From assembly GCF_001687325.1 (NCBI RefSeq), contig NZ_LZRD01000020.1, positions 102,317 through 166,316 of the forward strand: a stretch of 64,000 bases of DNA, in the 5' to 3' direction. The DNA is from Streptomyces sp. PTY087I2. Its GTDB lineage: Bacteria; Actinomycetota; Actinomycetes; Streptomycetales; Streptomycetaceae. Of this stretch, positions 24,890-32,954 are shown one piece after another. A program made the translations under genes and the position numbers. The notes beneath the pieces were generated by a model. The model was given only the letters and a program-made list of their open reading frames with translations. It made no database searches and was not told the origin of the DNA. How positions within the stretch are numbered: the stretch's first letter is position 1; the number at the start of each line of letters is the position of its first letter.

Positions 24890-25759
24890 TCAGTCCTTAA
24901 CCGCTCCGCCCAGTCCGGAGACGAGGCGTCGCTGTACGAGTACGAAGAAGACCAGGACGGGGATGGTCATCACGGTCGAGGCTGCCATGATCCCTCCCCA
25001 GTCGTTCTCGTCCGGTTTGAAGAAGACCAGCAGCGCCATGGGCAGCGTCGACTGGGAGGTGTCGCTGATGATGAACGACTTCGCGAACAGGAAGTCGTTC
25101 CAGGTGGTGATGAAGGAGAAGACACTCGTGGCGACCAGGCCCGGGAAGACCAGCGGGAAGAGGATCTGCCAGAGGAAGCGGGTGCGGCTGGCGCCGTCGA
25201 TGTAGGCGGCCTCCTCCAGGGCCTCGGGGACGGCCTTGACGAAGCCGCGCAGCATCCAGATGGCGAACGGCAGCGAGAAGGCGAGGTGCGGCAGGATCAG
25301 CGAGCCGAGCGTGTTGAGCTGGCCGAAGTCCCGCATCAGGAAGAACAGCGGGATGGTCAGCGCCTCCACCGGCACCATCTGCGCCACCAGGAACATGATC
25401 AGCAGGGTGGTGCGGAACGTGAAGCGGAAGCGGGTCACGGCGGTGGCGGCCAGGAAGGCGACCAGCGCGGAGAGCACGACCACCGTGCCCGCCACCAGCA
25501 GGCTGTTGAGGAAGTAGCGGCCGAAGTCCTGCTGTTCGAAGACCCGGCGGAACGAGTCGAGCGAGGGGGCGAGCGTCCAGGGGCGGGCCTCGGTGGACTG
25601 GATCTCCCCGGCCGGTTTGAAGGCGGAGAGCACCATCCAGTACAGCGGGAAGGCGACCGCGACGGCGATGAGCAGGGCGGCGGCCTCGGCCATCAGCCGG
25701 CCGGGCCGCTTGATGCCCAGACCGGTCCGCTTGACGCCCAGCAGCGTGCGTGCGCTCAC
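24890..25759 (-). CDS. Sugar ABC transporter permease (MalG type)
   Basis: A 289-residue inner-membrane permease of the CUT1 carbohydrate class. Six membrane segments are visible, the first at about residues 23-45 (LMAEAAALLIAVAVAFPLYWMVLSAF). The EAA loop EALEEAAYIDGASRTRFLWQ is near residues 178-197. The GTG at 25759 overlaps the MalF-type stop (GTGA), so the two permeases are translationally coupled. There is no ATPase gene in the operon; in Streptomyces CUT1 importers commonly share the ATPase MsiK, and that is likely here too. Confidence 0.9.
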   Translation of the reverse strand: MSARTLLGVKRTGLGIKRPGRLMAEAAALLIAVAVAFPLYWMVLSAFKPAGEIQSTEARPWTLAPSLDSFRRVFEQQDFGRYFLNSLLVAGTVVVLSALVAFLAATAVTRFRFTFRTTLLIMFLVAQMVPVEALTIPLFFLMRDFGQLNTLGSLILPHLAFSLPFAIWMLRGFVKAVPEALEEAAYIDGASRTRFLWQILFPLVFPGLVATSVFSFITTWNDFLFAKSFIISDTSQSTLPMALLVFFKPDENDWGGIMAASTVMTIPVLVFFVLVQRRLVSGLGGAVKD

Positions 25760-26742
25760 AGTTCCTCCCCCTGGCGCCTCACCAGGCGCAGATAGACCAG
25801 CGTGACGGCCAGCAGGATCACCAGCATCACGACGCCGATGGCCGATCCGAGGCTGTACTGCGAGGACGCGAACGCCTTCTGGTACGCGTACACGTTGAGC
25901 ACCAGGTTCTGGCCGGCGATGCCGCCGCCGTTGGTCATGACGTAGATCTGGGTGAAGACCTTGAAGTCCCAGATGATCGACTGGATGGTGACGACGATCA
26001 GGATGGGCTTGAGCATCGGCGCCATGATGGTGCGCCAGATCCGCCACTGGGACGCGCCGTCCAGCGAGGCGGCCTCCAGCACCTCGGTGGGGATGGCCCG
26101 GATGCCCGCGTACACGGTGACCATCACGAACGGGAACGAGCACCACAGGACTTCGAGCAGAACGAGCGCGAAGGCGCTGTAGCGGCCGTACGTCCAGGAG
26201 AAGTCACCGAGCCCGAGCACCTTGTTGACCGGTCCGAAGTCGGGGTCGAAGAGGAAGACCCAGACCGTGGAGCCGGTGATCGCGGGGGTGGCCCAGGCGC
26301 CGAGCGCGGCCATCATCAGCGCGAGCCGGGGCAGGGCGCGGATGCGGGTGAGCAGGACGGCGAGCGCGCAGCCGACGGCCAGGGTGGAGACCACGCAGGC
26401 CGCGGCGAAGAGCACGGTGGCGAGGAGGACCTGCCAGAACTGGCTGTCGTTGAAGAGGGTCGCGTAGTTGCCGAACCCCTGGAAGGTGGTGGGTTCGCCG
26501 CCGCTGACCTGGGCCTGGGTGTATTCCAGGAACGAGATCAGGCCGAGCTGGTAGATCGGGTAGACCAGCAGTCCGGCGAGCAGGACGAGCGCCGGCAGGA
26601 GGTAGAGCCAGGGGGTCCAGCCGGAGTGCCCCCTGGGGGAAACGGACCGGCCGCGCCGGGGCGGGCGGGCGGCCGGGGTGGCGCCGCCCGCCCCGGCCGC
26701 GCCCGTCGGCGGGGCCTTGAGCGGAGAGGTGTGCGTGGTCAT
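25756..26742 (-). CDS. Sugar ABC transporter permease (MalF type)
   Basis: A 328-residue permease. A Pro/Gly/Arg-rich cytoplasmic tail of about 45 residues precedes six membrane segments, the first WLYLLPALVLLAGLLVYPIYQL. The EAA loop is EVLEAASLDGASQWRIWRTI near residue 220. It pairs with the MalG-type permease encoded downstream and forms the channel for the sugar delivered by the lipoprotein encoded 2 bp upstream. The substrate is probably an N-acetylglucosamine oligosaccharide, judged from the hexosaminidase in the operon and the DasR-like site. Confidence 0.9.
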   Translation of the reverse strand: MTTHTSPLKAPPTGAAGAGGATPAARPPRRGRSVSPRGHSGWTPWLYLLPALVLLAGLLVYPIYQLGLISFLEYTQAQVSGGEPTTFQGFGNYATLFNDSQFWQVLLATVLFAAACVVSTLAVGCALAVLLTRIRALPRLALMMAALGAWATPAITGSTVWVFLFDPDFGPVNKVLGLGDFSWTYGRYSAFALVLLEVLWCSFPFVMVTVYAGIRAIPTEVLEAASLDGASQWRIWRTIMAPMLKPILIVVTIQSIIWDFKVFTQIYVMTNGGGIAGQNLVLNVYAYQKAFASSQYSLGSAIGVVMLVILLAVTLVYLRLVRRQGEEL

Positions 26743-26744
26743 CG

Positions 26745-28049
26745 TCAGCCGGCTTCGGTGAAGGCCGCGTCCATCTTCTTCGCCGCGTCGTCCGACGCCT
26801 TCGCCACGTCCTTACGGCCGGAGACGATCTCCTGGAACATCGTCGGCAGGACCAGTGAGGCGTCGATCTGGCCCCAGGCGGGCGAGGCCGGGACGAACTT
26901 GGCGCCCGCGCCGAGGGTCTGGACGAACGGGGCGACGAAGGGCTCCTTCTTCGCGGCGTTGTCCAGGACGTCGGTGTAGGTCGGCAGGAAGCCCATCGCG
27001 TCGAACATCTGGGCCTGGGTCTTCTTGCCGGACAGCGACTTCATCAGGTCGACGGCGAGGGTGCGGTGCGAACTGCTCTTGAGGACGCCGAGGTTGTTCC
27101 CGCCCGCGAAGGCCGGGGCGATGGAGTTCTCCGCGACACCGGGCAGCGGCACGACGGCGTACTTGCCCTTGACGGCGCCCGCCTCGACGGCCGCGTGGCT
27201 GAAGTCGCCGCCGATGGCCATGGCGGCCTTGCCGGAGGCGAAGGCGGTCACGGTGGCGTTGCCGCCCATGGAGGCGCACTTGGCGGCCGGACAGTTGTCG
27301 TCGCCGAAGAGGGAGGTGTACGCCTCGATGCCCTTGCGGGACTTCTCGCTGTTGATGCCGGACTTGTACGTGCCGTCGGTCTCGCCCGCGAGTTCGCCGC
27401 CGTTGGCCCAGATGAAGGGCATCGCGCCGTAGGTGTACGCGCCGCCGACCGCGAGGCCGTAGAGGTCGGGCTTGGCCTTGCGGATCTTCTTGGCGGTGGA
27501 GATCAGTTCGGCCTGGGACTTGGGGGGATCGATGCCGAGGTCCTTGAAGACGTCGGTGCGGTAGTAGAGGGCCCGGACGCCGACGAAGAAGGGCGCGCCG
27601 TAGACCTTGCCGCCGACGGTGACGGACTGCTTGGCGATCGGGTCGGTGTCCTTGGCCTCGTCCCAGGCGCCGAACTCCTCGGTGACGTCGGCGAGTCCGC
27701 CGTCCTTGACGTATCCGGCGGTGTCGCTGTTGCCGTACTCGATGAGGTCCGGGGCGCTCTTGGGGTCGTTGAACGCGGCCTTGATGCGCTGCGCGCGGGT
27801 GTCGACGGGTATGTACTCGATCTCGACCTTCGCGCCCTTGTGGGCCTTCTCGAACTCGGCGACGGCCGCGTCGACGACCTTCTCCTTGGGCTTGTTGCCG
27901 ACCTCCTGGAAGAGCCAGACACGGAGCGTGCCGCTCTTGTCGTCACCCTTCGCACTGGTGTCGGAGGTCTGCGGCGCACAGGCGGTGGCGGTGAGGCCGG
28001 CCAGCACAAGCGCCGCGACGGGGGCGGCCATTCGGGCAGAAAGCTTCAT
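26745..28049 (-). CDS. Sugar-binding lipoprotein of the ABC importer
   Basis: A 434-residue extracellular solute-binding protein of family 1. The signal MKLSARMAAPVAALVLAGLTATAC ends with lipobox LTATAC. The fold shows VEIEYIPVDTRAQRIKAAF and a C-terminal region of the maltose-binding type (GGNNLGVLKSSSHRTLAVDLM). It is the first gene of a four-gene operon (binding protein, two permeases, hexosaminidase). Two operator-like elements lie in the 110 bp upstream. DasA and NgcE, which bind chitobiose and N-acetylglucosamine in other Streptomyces loci, are the likely kind of relative. The ligand is inferred. Confidence 0.9.
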   Translation of the reverse strand: MKLSARMAAPVAALVLAGLTATACAPQTSDTSAKGDDKSGTLRVWLFQEVGNKPKEKVVDAAVAEFEKAHKGAKVEIEYIPVDTRAQRIKAAFNDPKSAPDLIEYGNSDTAGYVKDGGLADVTEEFGAWDEAKDTDPIAKQSVTVGGKVYGAPFFVGVRALYYRTDVFKDLGIDPPKSQAELISTAKKIRKAKPDLYGLAVGGAYTYGAMPFIWANGGELAGETDGTYKSGINSEKSRKGIEAYTSLFGDDNCPAAKCASMGGNATVTAFASGKAAMAIGGDFSHAAVEAGAVKGKYAVVPLPGVAENSIAPAFAGGNNLGVLKSSSHRTLAVDLMKSLSGKKTQAQMFDAMGFLPTYTDVLDNAAKKEPFVAPFVQTLGAGAKFVPASPAWGQIDASLVLPTMFQEIVSGRKDVAKASDDAAKKMDAAFTEAG

Positions 28050-28069
28050 CCGGAACCCCTACCGGTCAA

Positions 28070-28090
28070 ACGTTGCATCATGCGCAACGT
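28070..28090 (-). promoter_or_regulatory. Palindrome in the leader of the sugar-import operon
   Basis: ACGTTGC (28070-28076) and GCAACGT (28084-28090) form a perfect inverted repeat around 7 bases, 21 bp before the lipoprotein ATG. Placement suits a repressor blocking the promoter, for example a LacI or ROK protein, which prefer such TTGC/GCAA half-sites. The binder is unknown. Confidence 0.5.
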
Positions 28091-28144
28091 GCGTTTCGTT
28101 CTGCACAACTGGCAGGAGAGTAGGCCTGCGTTCCGGTGACGACA

Positions 28145-28160
28145 AGTGGTCTCGACCACT
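28145..28160. promoter_or_regulatory. DasR-responsive element (dre) before the sugar-import operon
   Basis: AGTGGTCTCGACCACT is a 16-bp palindrome with one central mismatch and differs by one base from the dre consensus AGTGGTCTAGACCACT bound by the GntR-type regulator DasR. It lies 96 bp upstream of the operon's first ATG. DasR senses glucosamine-6-phosphate, so the site fits the amino-sugar role of the operon. Confidence 0.75.
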
Positions 28161-28226
28161 CTGTGACCAGCGGATGCAGCCCGTGCAACGCGACCGAACC
28201 GTCACCTTCCGTGAGCGGGCACGGAG

Positions 28227-28268
28227 AAGGCCCCCGGGGCGTGCGGTGTCGCACGCCCCGGGGGCCTT
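28227..28268 (-). terminator. Terminator of the DUF3039 gene
   Basis: Perfect 19-bp inverted repeat (28227-28245 with 28250-28268) around GTGT, 22 bp beyond the DUF3039 stop. T runs exist on the plus-strand side as well, so it may act in both directions. Confidence 0.8.
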
Positions 28269-28290
28269 TCGGCAGGGGTGGGGTCGGACG

Positions 28291-28587
28291 CTACTTCTTG
28301 TCCTTGCCGCCGCCCTTGCCCTTGTCCTTGTCGCCGCCGGCGCCCATGGACTCGTAGATCTCCTTGCACATGGGACAGACCGGGTACTTCTTGGGGTCGC
28401 GCCCCGGTACCCAGACCTTTCCGCACAGCGCGACCACGGGAGTGCCCTCCAGGGCGCTCGCCATGATCTTGTCCTTCTGGACGTAATGGGCGTAGCGCTC
28501 GTGGTCGCCGTCGCCCCTCGACACCTGCGGCGTCGGCTCGACGAGGGTCCCCGTACCTGCCCCGCGATCGGGCTCAAGAGTGCTCAT
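28291..28587 (-). CDS. DUF3039 family protein with a CxxC pair
   Basis: A 98-residue conserved actinobacterial protein of unknown function. It contains VALCGKVWVPGRDPKKYPVCPMCKEIYESM, in which Cys-x(n)-CPMC could bind zinc, and a lysine/glycine tail (KDKGKGGGKDKK). The ATG at 28587 is used; two extra codons upstream give a GTG-like start without a better ribosome site. It is a single gene upstream of its own strong terminator and next to the YqgE gene, which starts in the same direction at 29178. Confidence 0.85.
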   Translation of the reverse strand: MSTLEPDRGAGTGTLVEPTPQVSRGDGDHERYAHYVQKDKIMASALEGTPVVALCGKVWVPGRDPKKYPVCPMCKEIYESMGAGGDKDKGKGGGKDKK

Positions 28588-28617
28588 AACCGCCAAGGGT
28601 ACTGAAAGAGACGGGGA

Positions 28618-29178
28618 TCAGTTGAGCGAAGGGTCGTCCGGATACGTGGCGATCATCGCCAGCTCGCTGCGCTGGCGGCGGAGCACCGCGCGCCAGAGCT
28701 GTTCGGGGCGCGGGGACGAGACGTCGCCGGGCTCCGACTCGACCACGTACCACGCGCCCTCGGCCAGCTCACCCTCCAGCTGGCCGGGGCCCCAGCCCGC
28801 GTACCCGGCGAAGATCCGCAGCGAGCCGAGCGCCGGCCCCAGCAGCTCCGGCGGGGTCTCCAGATCGACCAGGCCGATCGCCCCGTGCACCCGCCGCCAG
28901 CCGAGCGGGCCCTCGTCGCCGGGGATCACCGCCACGCCGAGCGCGGAGTCGAGCGAGACCGGGCCGCCCTGGAAGACGACGTCCGGCTCGCCGGTCAGGG
29001 CGGCCCAGGACGCGAGGATGTCGCCGACGCCGACCGGGGTCGGGCGGTTGAGGACCACGCCGAGGGAGCCCTCCTCGTCGTGGTCGAGGAGCAGCACCAC
29101 CGCGCGGTCGAAATTCGGGTCCGTGAGGGCGGGTGCGGCCACGAGCAGCCGCCCTGTGAGCGAGGACACCTCGGTCAT
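28618..29178 (-). CDS. YqgE/AlgH family protein (UPF0301)
   Basis: A 186-residue conserved protein with the family pattern SLTGRLLVAAPALTDPNFDRAVVLLLDHDEEGSLGVVLNRP at residues 5-45, and FAGYAGWGPGQLEGEL at about 123-138. Length is standard. The biochemical role of YqgE is not established; AlgH in Pseudomonas affects alginate expression. The gene is divergent from murA, separated by 287 bp. Identification is strong from the two signature blocks; function is unknown. Confidence 0.93.
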   Translation of the reverse strand: MTEVSSLTGRLLVAAPALTDPNFDRAVVLLLDHDEEGSLGVVLNRPTPVGVGDILASWAALTGEPDVVFQGGPVSLDSALGVAVIPGDEGPLGWRRVHGAIGLVDLETPPELLGPALGSLRIFAGYAGWGPGQLEGELAEGAWYVVESEPGDVSSPRPEQLWRAVLRRQRSELAMIATYPDDPSLN

Positions 29179-29380
29179 GGCACGAATGATCCCGCATCTT
29201 CGCCCTCCACGGGAGGCGAGTGCCCGTGATGCCGCCCTCAGGAGAGCGAGCGCAGCTCAGGGCGCACGGAGGCACGGGGAGCGCACCGTCCGGCGGGGAC
29301 GCTGTGGGCCATCCGGACGGTAACCCTCCGCAAGATCGGATGCGCAGAGGGTGTTGTGGCGGATTCATGACGTTCGTACA

Positions 29381-29406
29381 CCCCCCTTCGCCTTACGGAA
29401 GGGGGG
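29381..29406 (+). promoter_or_regulatory. Strong hairpin in the murA leader
   Basis: CCCCCCTTC (29381-29389) and GAAGGGGGG (29398-29406) form a 9-bp stem with an 8-base loop, 59 bp before the murA ATG. A CCTTTTCG T-run follows at about 29420-29427. The structure could act as an attenuator or stabilise the leader RNA. Confidence 0.45.
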
Positions 29407-29465
29407 TGGGGGGCCATTACCCTTTTCGTTGGCCCCCTGCCCGACCACTCCGGAACGCGAGATAC

Positions 29466-30806
29466 ATGACCGGCACAGACGATGTCCTGCTTGTCCACGG
29501 CGGCACCCCGCTGGAGGGCGAGATCCGCGTCCGAGGCGCCAAGAACCTGGTGCCGAAGGCCATGGTCGCCGCGCTGCTCGGCAGCGGGCCCAGCCGCCTC
29601 CGCAACGTTCCCGACATCCGTGACGTACGGGTGGTCCGGGGACTCCTCCAGCTGCACGGCGTCACCGTCCGCCCCGGCGACGAGCCGGGCGAACTGATCC
29701 TCGACCCCTCGCACGTCGAGTCGGCCAACGTCGCCGACATCGATGCCCACGCGGGTTCGTCGCGCATCCCGATCCTGTTCTGCGGCCCCCTGCTGCACCG
29801 CCTCGGCCACGCCTTCATCCCGGGCCTGGGCGGCTGCGACATCGGCGGCCGGCCGATCGACTTCCACTTCGAGGTGCTGCGCCAGTTCGGCGCGACCATC
29901 GAGAAGCGGGCCGACGGCCAGTACCTGGAGGCCCCGCAGCGGCTGCGCGGCACCAAGATCCGGCTGCCGTACCCCTCGGTGGGCTCCACCGAGCAGGTGC
30001 TGCTCACCGCCGTCCTCGCCGAGGGCGTCACCGAGCTGTCCAACGCGGCCGTCGAGCCGGAGATCGAGGACCTCATCTGCGTACTGCAAAAGATGGGCGC
30101 GATCATCTCCATGGACACCGACCGGACCATCCGGATCACCGGTGTCGACAAGCTCGACGGATACACCCACCGGGCGATCCCGGACCGCCTGGAGGCGGCT
30201 TCCTGGGCGTCGGCGGCGCTGGCGACCGAGGGCAACATCTATGTGCGCGGCGCCCAGCAGCGCTCGATGATGACCTTCCTGAACACCTACCGCAAGGTCG
30301 GCGGCGCCTTCGAGATCGACGACGAGGGCATCCGCTTCTGGCACCCGGGCGGCGCGCTCAACGCCATCGCGCTGGAGACGGACGTGCACCCCGGCTTCCA
30401 GACCGACTGGCAGCAGCCGCTGGTGGTGGCGCTGACGCAGGCCGCGGGTCTGTCGATCGTCCACGAGACGGTGTACGAGTCGCGGCTCGGCTTCACCTCC
30501 GCGCTCAACCAGATGGGCGCGCACATCCAGCTGTACCGCGAGTGCCTGGGCGGTTCGGACTGCCGTTTCGGCCAGCGCAACTTCCTGCACTCGGCGGTCG
30601 TCTCCGGACCGACGAAGCTCCAGGGCGCCGATCTGGTCATCCCCGACCTGCGCGGCGGCTTCTCGTACCTGATCGCGGCGCTGGCGGCGCAGGGCACCTC
30701 CCGGGTGCACGGCATCGACCTGATCAACCGCGGTTACGAGAACTTCATGGAGAAGCTGGAGAAGCTCGGCGCGAAGGTGGAGCTGCCGGGCGGTTCCCTG
30801 GTCTGA
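29466..30806 (+). CDS. murA: UDP-N-acetylglucosamine 1-carboxyvinyltransferase
   Basis: A 446-residue cytoplasmic enzyme that transfers enolpyruvate from PEP to UDP-GlcNAc, the first committed step of peptidoglycan synthesis. The substrate-binding KN pair is at about residues 26-27. Catalytic Cys124 lies in GLGGCDIGGRPID; because it is Cys and not Asp, the enzyme should be sensitive to fosfomycin. The ATG at 29466 gives MTGTDDVLLVHGGTPLEGEIRV; longer upstream open frame has no similarity. It is monocistronic, preceded by a hairpin leader, and converges on an AraC gene with a shared terminator. Confidence 0.95.
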   Translation: MTGTDDVLLVHGGTPLEGEIRVRGAKNLVPKAMVAALLGSGPSRLRNVPDIRDVRVVRGLLQLHGVTVRPGDEPGELILDPSHVESANVADIDAHAGSSRIPILFCGPLLHRLGHAFIPGLGGCDIGGRPIDFHFEVLRQFGATIEKRADGQYLEAPQRLRGTKIRLPYPSVGSTEQVLLTAVLAEGVTELSNAAVEPEIEDLICVLQKMGAIISMDTDRTIRITGVDKLDGYTHRAIPDRLEAASWASAALATEGNIYVRGAQQRSMMTFLNTYRKVGGAFEIDDEGIRFWHPGGALNAIALETDVHPGFQTDWQQPLVVALTQAAGLSIVHETVYESRLGFTSALNQMGAHIQLYRECLGGSDCRFGQRNFLHSAVVSGPTKLQGADLVIPDLRGGFSYLIAALAAQGTSRVHGIDLINRGYENFMEKLEKLGAKVELPGGSLV

Positions 30807-30847
30807 CCCCGCACAGCGCTGCCGCACACAGCACTGCGCGAACCGGT

Positions 30848-30874
30848 GCCCCGGCCCTCACGGAGGGCCGGGGC
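30848..30874. terminator. Bidirectional terminator between murA and the AraC gene
   Basis: GCCCCGGCCCTC (30848-30859) pairs with GAGGGCCGGGGC (30863-30874) around ACG. It overlaps the last codons of the AraC gene on the minus strand and lies 42 bp after the murA stop. Confidence 0.75.
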
Positions 30875-31685
30875 TCCGTGCTTCCCGGGACCGCGCGAAC
30901 CGGCCCGGGGTGGTGCCCGCGATCCGCTTGAAGTGCCGGGTGAGGTGGGACTGGTCGTGGAAGCCGACCGCGGTGGCCGCCTCCCCCGGCGGCACGCCCT
31001 CCAGCAGCAGGCGGCGGGCGAGGTCGACCCGGCGGGCCGTCACGTACTGGTGGGGCGCGATCGCGTAGGCCGCGCTGAAGGCCCGTACGAGATGGGTCGG
31101 GTGCGCGTGGACCAGCCGGGCGGCCTCGGCGAGCGTGACGCCCTCCCGCAGCCGCTCGTCCAGCAGCTCACGCAGGTCCCCGGCGACACCAGGGCCGGGC
31201 CGGGGGCGCTCCGGGGCCGCCCCGGGCCGCAGATGGCCGCGCAGCCGCTCCTCGACGAACGCCAGGCGGCTCTCCGCCTCCAGCGCGTCACCCGGGTCCG
31301 CGAGGGCGGTGTGCAGCCGGGCGACGCGGGCGCGCAGCAGCGGGTCGGCCAGGTCGGGGGTGTCCACGGCGGGACCGATGAGGCTCGCGTCGAGCTGGCT
31401 CATGTCCAGGTAGAGCACCCGTTTGCGGAACCCGTCCGGGGTGGCGGGCGAACCGTTGTGCGGTACCTGCGGCGGCAGCAGGCTGACGGTGCCGTCCGGG
31501 GTGCCGTGCCGGTGGCGGTCCAGGTCGTAGCGGACGGCCCCGTCGTCGACGATCAGGAGCGTCCAGACGTCGTGGACGTGCATGGGGTAGGCGTGCTCGG
31601 TGAAGCGGGCATGGAAGACCTCCACGACCCCGGCGACGGACGGTCGCCAGGCCGAGATCTCCTGCGGGCGGCTCACGCGGGTCAC
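30858..31685 (-). CDS. AraC family transcriptional regulator
   Basis: A 275-residue regulator with an N-terminal cupin-type sensing domain (about 15-110, FTEHAYPMHVHDVWTLLIVDDG, with His residues typical of AraC_binding) and a C-terminal pair of HTH motifs (about 180-270: TLAEAARLVHAHPTHLVRAFSAAY and PPGEAATAVGFHDQSHLTRHFKRIAGTTPGRF). The GTG at 31685 is one of two close candidates, the other being three codons later. It is divergent from the DUF2000 gene with a 49-bp gap, so it probably regulates that gene. The ligand is unknown. Confidence 0.85.
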   Translation of the reverse strand: MTRVSRPQEISAWRPSVAGVVEVFHARFTEHAYPMHVHDVWTLLIVDDGAVRYDLDRHRHGTPDGTVSLLPPQVPHNGSPATPDGFRKRVLYLDMSQLDASLIGPAVDTPDLADPLLRARVARLHTALADPGDALEAESRLAFVEERLRGHLRPGAAPERPRPGPGVAGDLRELLDERLREGVTLAEAARLVHAHPTHLVRAFSAAYAIAPHQYVTARRVDLARRLLLEGVPPGEAATAVGFHDQSHLTRHFKRIAGTTPGRFARSREARSPGPP

Positions 31686-31734
31686 GCCAAGAACGTACAA
31701 GACGCTCCGGCGGGGCGGCGGCCAGTCTCGGAGC

Positions 31735-32190
31735 ATGGGAAACACGCACGAGAACACAGGCGGCGGCGAGACCGCACCCGTCCGTTTCGACACGAAGATC
31801 GCGGTGCTGCTCCGCGACGACCTGGAGACCTGGCAGCGGCTGAACGTGACCGCCTTCCTGGTGAGCGGCCTGGGGACGGCGGCTCCGGAGGTGATCGGCG
31901 AGCCCTACGAGGACGCCGACGCGACCGCGTACCTGCCGATGCTGCGGCAGCCGGTGCTGGTCTTCGAGGGGGCGAAGGAGACGCTGACCGCCGCGCACAC
32001 GAAGGCGCTCGCCCGGTCCCTGACGATGGCCGTGTTCACCTCGGACCTGTTCGGTACGGGCAACGACCGGGACAACCGCGCGGCGGTGCGGGCCGTGGGT
32101 CGGGACTCGCTGGATCTGGTGGGGCTGGCCGTGTACGGGCCGCGGAACGCCGTGGACAAGGTCCTGAAGGGCGCGCGGATGCATCTGTGA
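31735..32190 (+). CDS. DUF2000 family protein
   Basis: A 151-residue protein of the DUF2000 family (related to peptidyl-tRNA hydrolase 2 fold). The body runs from RFDTKIAVLLRDDLETWQRLNVTAFLVSGL (about 17-46) to LDLVGLAVYGPRNAVDKVLKG. No catalytic residues are established for the family. The ATG at 31735 yields a Gly/Thr-rich 15-residue lead; an internal start is possible. The gene is divergently paired with an AraC regulator, a common arrangement for this family that suggests a small inducible function. It ends before a strong bidirectional terminator. Confidence 0.8.
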   Translation: MGNTHENTGGGETAPVRFDTKIAVLLRDDLETWQRLNVTAFLVSGLGTAAPEVIGEPYEDADATAYLPMLRQPVLVFEGAKETLTAAHTKALARSLTMAVFTSDLFGTGNDRDNRAAVRAVGRDSLDLVGLAVYGPRNAVDKVLKGARMHL

Positions 32191-32252
32191 TCCCCGGGGC
32201 CCCGGCGTTCCGGCGGGGGCTGTACGGGGCGCATGTGCCCCCGGCATGCACG

Positions 32253-32286
32253 AGGGCGGCCCCTCCTGGTCGGGAGGGGCCGCCCT
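32253..32286. terminator. Bidirectional terminator between DUF2000 and HU genes
   Basis: AGGGCGGCCCCTCC (32253-32266) pairs with its complement at 32273-32286 around a six-base loop. It lies 16 bp beyond the HU stop and 62 bp beyond the DUF2000 stop. Confidence 0.8.
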
Positions 32287-32301
32287 TGGTGCGCCTCGGG
32301 G

Positions 32302-32583
32302 TTACTTGCCCTTGGCGGCTTCCTTGAGCTTCGAGCCCGCGGAGACCTTCACGCTGTAGCCGGCGGGGATGTTGATCGGGTCGCCGGTCTGCGGGTTGCG
32401 GGCGGTGCGAGCGGCACGGTGGGTGCGCTCGAAGGTCAGGAAACCGGGGATGGTGACCTTCTCGTCGCCCTTGGCGACGATCTCACCGACGGTCTCGGCG
32501 AGCGCGGCCAGCACGGCGTCGGCGTCCTTGCGAGTCACCTCGGCGCGGTCGGCCAGGGCGGCCACCAGCTCACTGCGGTTCAT
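32302..32583 (-). CDS. hupA: HU-family nucleoid-associated protein
   Basis: A 93-residue histone-like protein that bends DNA as a dimer and compacts the nucleoid. The sequence follows the HU pattern: MNRSELVAALADRAEVT at the start, GDEKVTIPGFLTFERTHRAARTARNPQTGDPINIP in the DNA-binding arms with the conserved RNPQTG and Pro tip, and KVSAGSKLKEA at the end. It has no C-terminal lysine-rich extension, so it is the short, HupA-type protein of vegetative growth and not the HupS type. Single gene with its own terminator and an 18-bp palindrome in its upstream region. Confidence 0.95.
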   Translation of the reverse strand: MNRSELVAALADRAEVTRKDADAVLAALAETVGEIVAKGDEKVTIPGFLTFERTHRAARTARNPQTGDPINIPAGYSVKVSAGSKLKEAAKGK

Positions 32584-32954
32584 GTTGTTACTCCCGTGTT
32601 CTTCTTGCCTGTGAGGCGTGAGATCGAAGCCGATGCTGCCAGGGCCCTCTGACAGTCCCCGGACCCGGGTCTGATGTCAGACCCTCTCGCCCGATTACGC
32701 ATCCTGCCCCCACCAGCGGCGGGAAAGCCAATCCGGAACCCTTCGGGGTCAATGAAAAGCGCCACGGTTTGCTCGTGGTGACGCTCCGTCGACTTGGCCG
32801 AGCGGTCCGCAGCGGATGCCGGGCCCCGCAGGGCCCACTGCCCGCCCACCCTAAAGGGGCGTTTGGGGCGCCGCGACCCGCGACGCGCCGTACGGCACGG
32901 GCGGGTGCGGCCCGGGGTACTCCGCGCGTACCCCCCGAAAGGACCCCGAAACGG
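32584..32954. other. Gene-free region upstream of the HU gene
   Basis: 371 bp before the MITE with no credible ORF. It holds the HU promoter region and the near-palindrome at 32667-32684. Towards the MITE the sequence becomes runs of GGGG/CCCC without evident structure. Confidence 0.6.
32667..32684 (-). promoter_or_regulatory. 18-bp palindrome upstream of the HU gene
   Basis: GGGTCTGA and TCAGACCC flank TG: a perfect 8-bp inverted repeat with a 2-base centre, 84-101 bp upstream of the ATG. It could be an operator or a leader hairpin. No regulator is known to me for this motif. Confidence 0.45.
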
